Source of the DNA: Glossina fuscipes
Lineage: Eukaryota; Arthropoda; Insecta; Diptera; Glossinidae
DNA length: 64,000 bases
Direction of reading: 5' to 3'
NCBI RefSeq assembly: GCF_014805625.2
Contig: NW_023998455.1
Coordinates: 8,931,005-8,995,004 of the forward strand
Numbering within the stretch: position 1 is the first letter of the stretch; every line of letters begins with the position of its first letter. Positions 63,460 to 64,000 of this stretch are shown piece after piece. The notes beneath the pieces were generated by a model, which ran no database searches, was not told the origin of the DNA, and was given only the letters and a program-made list of their open reading frames with translations. Both the position numbers and the translations under genes were made by a program.

Positions 63460-64000
63460 AACAACAAACGCAATAAAACATTTGAGTCTATAATAGCAAA
63501 TAAAACAAATTAGAAAACGAACGTCATCAAGACGGTCATAAACAATAAGTGCACACGTATATAGGAAAATAAAAACTTATCGAAAACAACAAAGTTTCGA
63601 TGGCAGCGACCATGGCGCTAGTTGTCGAGATTTTCGGTCAAGAAAGTTAGGCAATTCATCGCAACTTTAAAGTTTAGTTGAAATACTTGCTCACAGCAAC
63701 GTAACGAGGTGTCTCAAAGAAGCAATTACCACACCATTTTTTTGCCCGTAATTACACTTTGTCGTCAATAATTCTGTGAATAATAAATAAATACTGGCAT
63801 CTCTTCTCCAATCATATCTCACAGCACAAAACGTTTTCTTTTTCACATTATGAATGGTTTGAGGGAGAGTAGGATAGCGATTACTCATGGAGCGATAGTG
63901 TAAACTGCAACATGGCAGAGTTATGTACAATTTACTGAAGTAGGAAATAAAACGAGGAGCTCAGCAAAATACCTTTTTAAAATATATATAAAGAAAACTT

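Larger units (their letters stand above)
60299..64000. other. Right-hand flank upstream of the ketohexokinase-like gene
   Basis: No recognised gene. It holds a mariner fragment at 62.4-62.7 kb and an unrecognised 176-codon frame. An unseen 5' exon of the ketohexokinase-like gene could lie here. A 110-codon minus-strand frame at 60379-60711 has no family I recognise. Confidence 0.5.

Noticed and set aside
1..64000. tRNA, rRNA and CRISPR arrays
   Set aside because: I looked for tRNA T-loops with pairing stems, for rRNA-like stretches and for regularly spaced direct repeats and found none that held up. A covariance-model search would be needed to exclude small RNAs.

Overview
The window is AT-rich eukaryotic DNA from a higher fly (Diptera, probably Cyclorrhapha). 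The evidence is short GT-AG introns of about 57-80 nt inside genes beside one intron of about 17 kb, mariner and Ty3/gypsy (412/mdg1-like) remnants, many microsatellites, and a 'GTACCC...TGTCCGTCTGTC' interspersed repeat of the kind common in drosophilid and tephritid genomes. A tephritid is my best guess, but it is only an inference. There are no operons, plasmids or CRISPR arrays. About 90% of the window is intron or intergenic sequence.

Three genes are supported, all on the minus strand. (1) At 10440-29472 lies a two-exon gene for a 664-residue protein with an N-terminal PTB/PID-like domain and a long, disordered, proline-rich and lysine-rich tail. Its coding exons are separated by a 17-kb intron, and both sites are phase 1, so they join in frame. 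(2) At 36472-43514 lies the IFT88 homologue (nompB in Drosophila), a tetratricopeptide-repeat subunit of the intraflagellar transport complex B. I reconstruct nine coding exons giving about 939 residues. The last two exons, of 126 and 131 nt, are too short to stand out as open frames. They restore the conserved IFT88 C-terminus, so the apparent stop at 36860 is intronic. An RFX-type X-box with an adjacent TATA-like box sits about 350 bp upstream of its ATG, matching cilia-gene control. (3) At 59301-60272 lies a ketohexokinase-like PfkB sugar kinase. It lacks the catalytic aspartate (GAGD reads GVGA) and has no in-frame ATG. A one-base change in a six-A run would supply a start, so it is a pseudokinase, a decaying paralogue, or partly an assembly error.

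Layout: 1-10.4 kb has no recognised gene; 10.4-29.5 kb is the PTB gene, mostly intron; 29.5-36.5 kb is a spacer with diverged repeats; 36.5-43.9 kb is IFT88 and its promoter; 43.9-59.3 kb is gene-poor, with two internally deleted mariners, a 412/mdg1-type reverse-transcriptase fossil and one strand-plus exon-like segment at 58.6 kb; 59.3-60.3 kb is the ketohexokinase-like gene; 60.3-64 kb holds a third mariner fragment and an unrecognised open frame. The three genes have no obvious functional link. I see no clear new multi-gene system. The most useful points are the repaired IFT88 model with its X-box, the catalytically compromised ketohexokinase, and the uncharacterised PTB protein.
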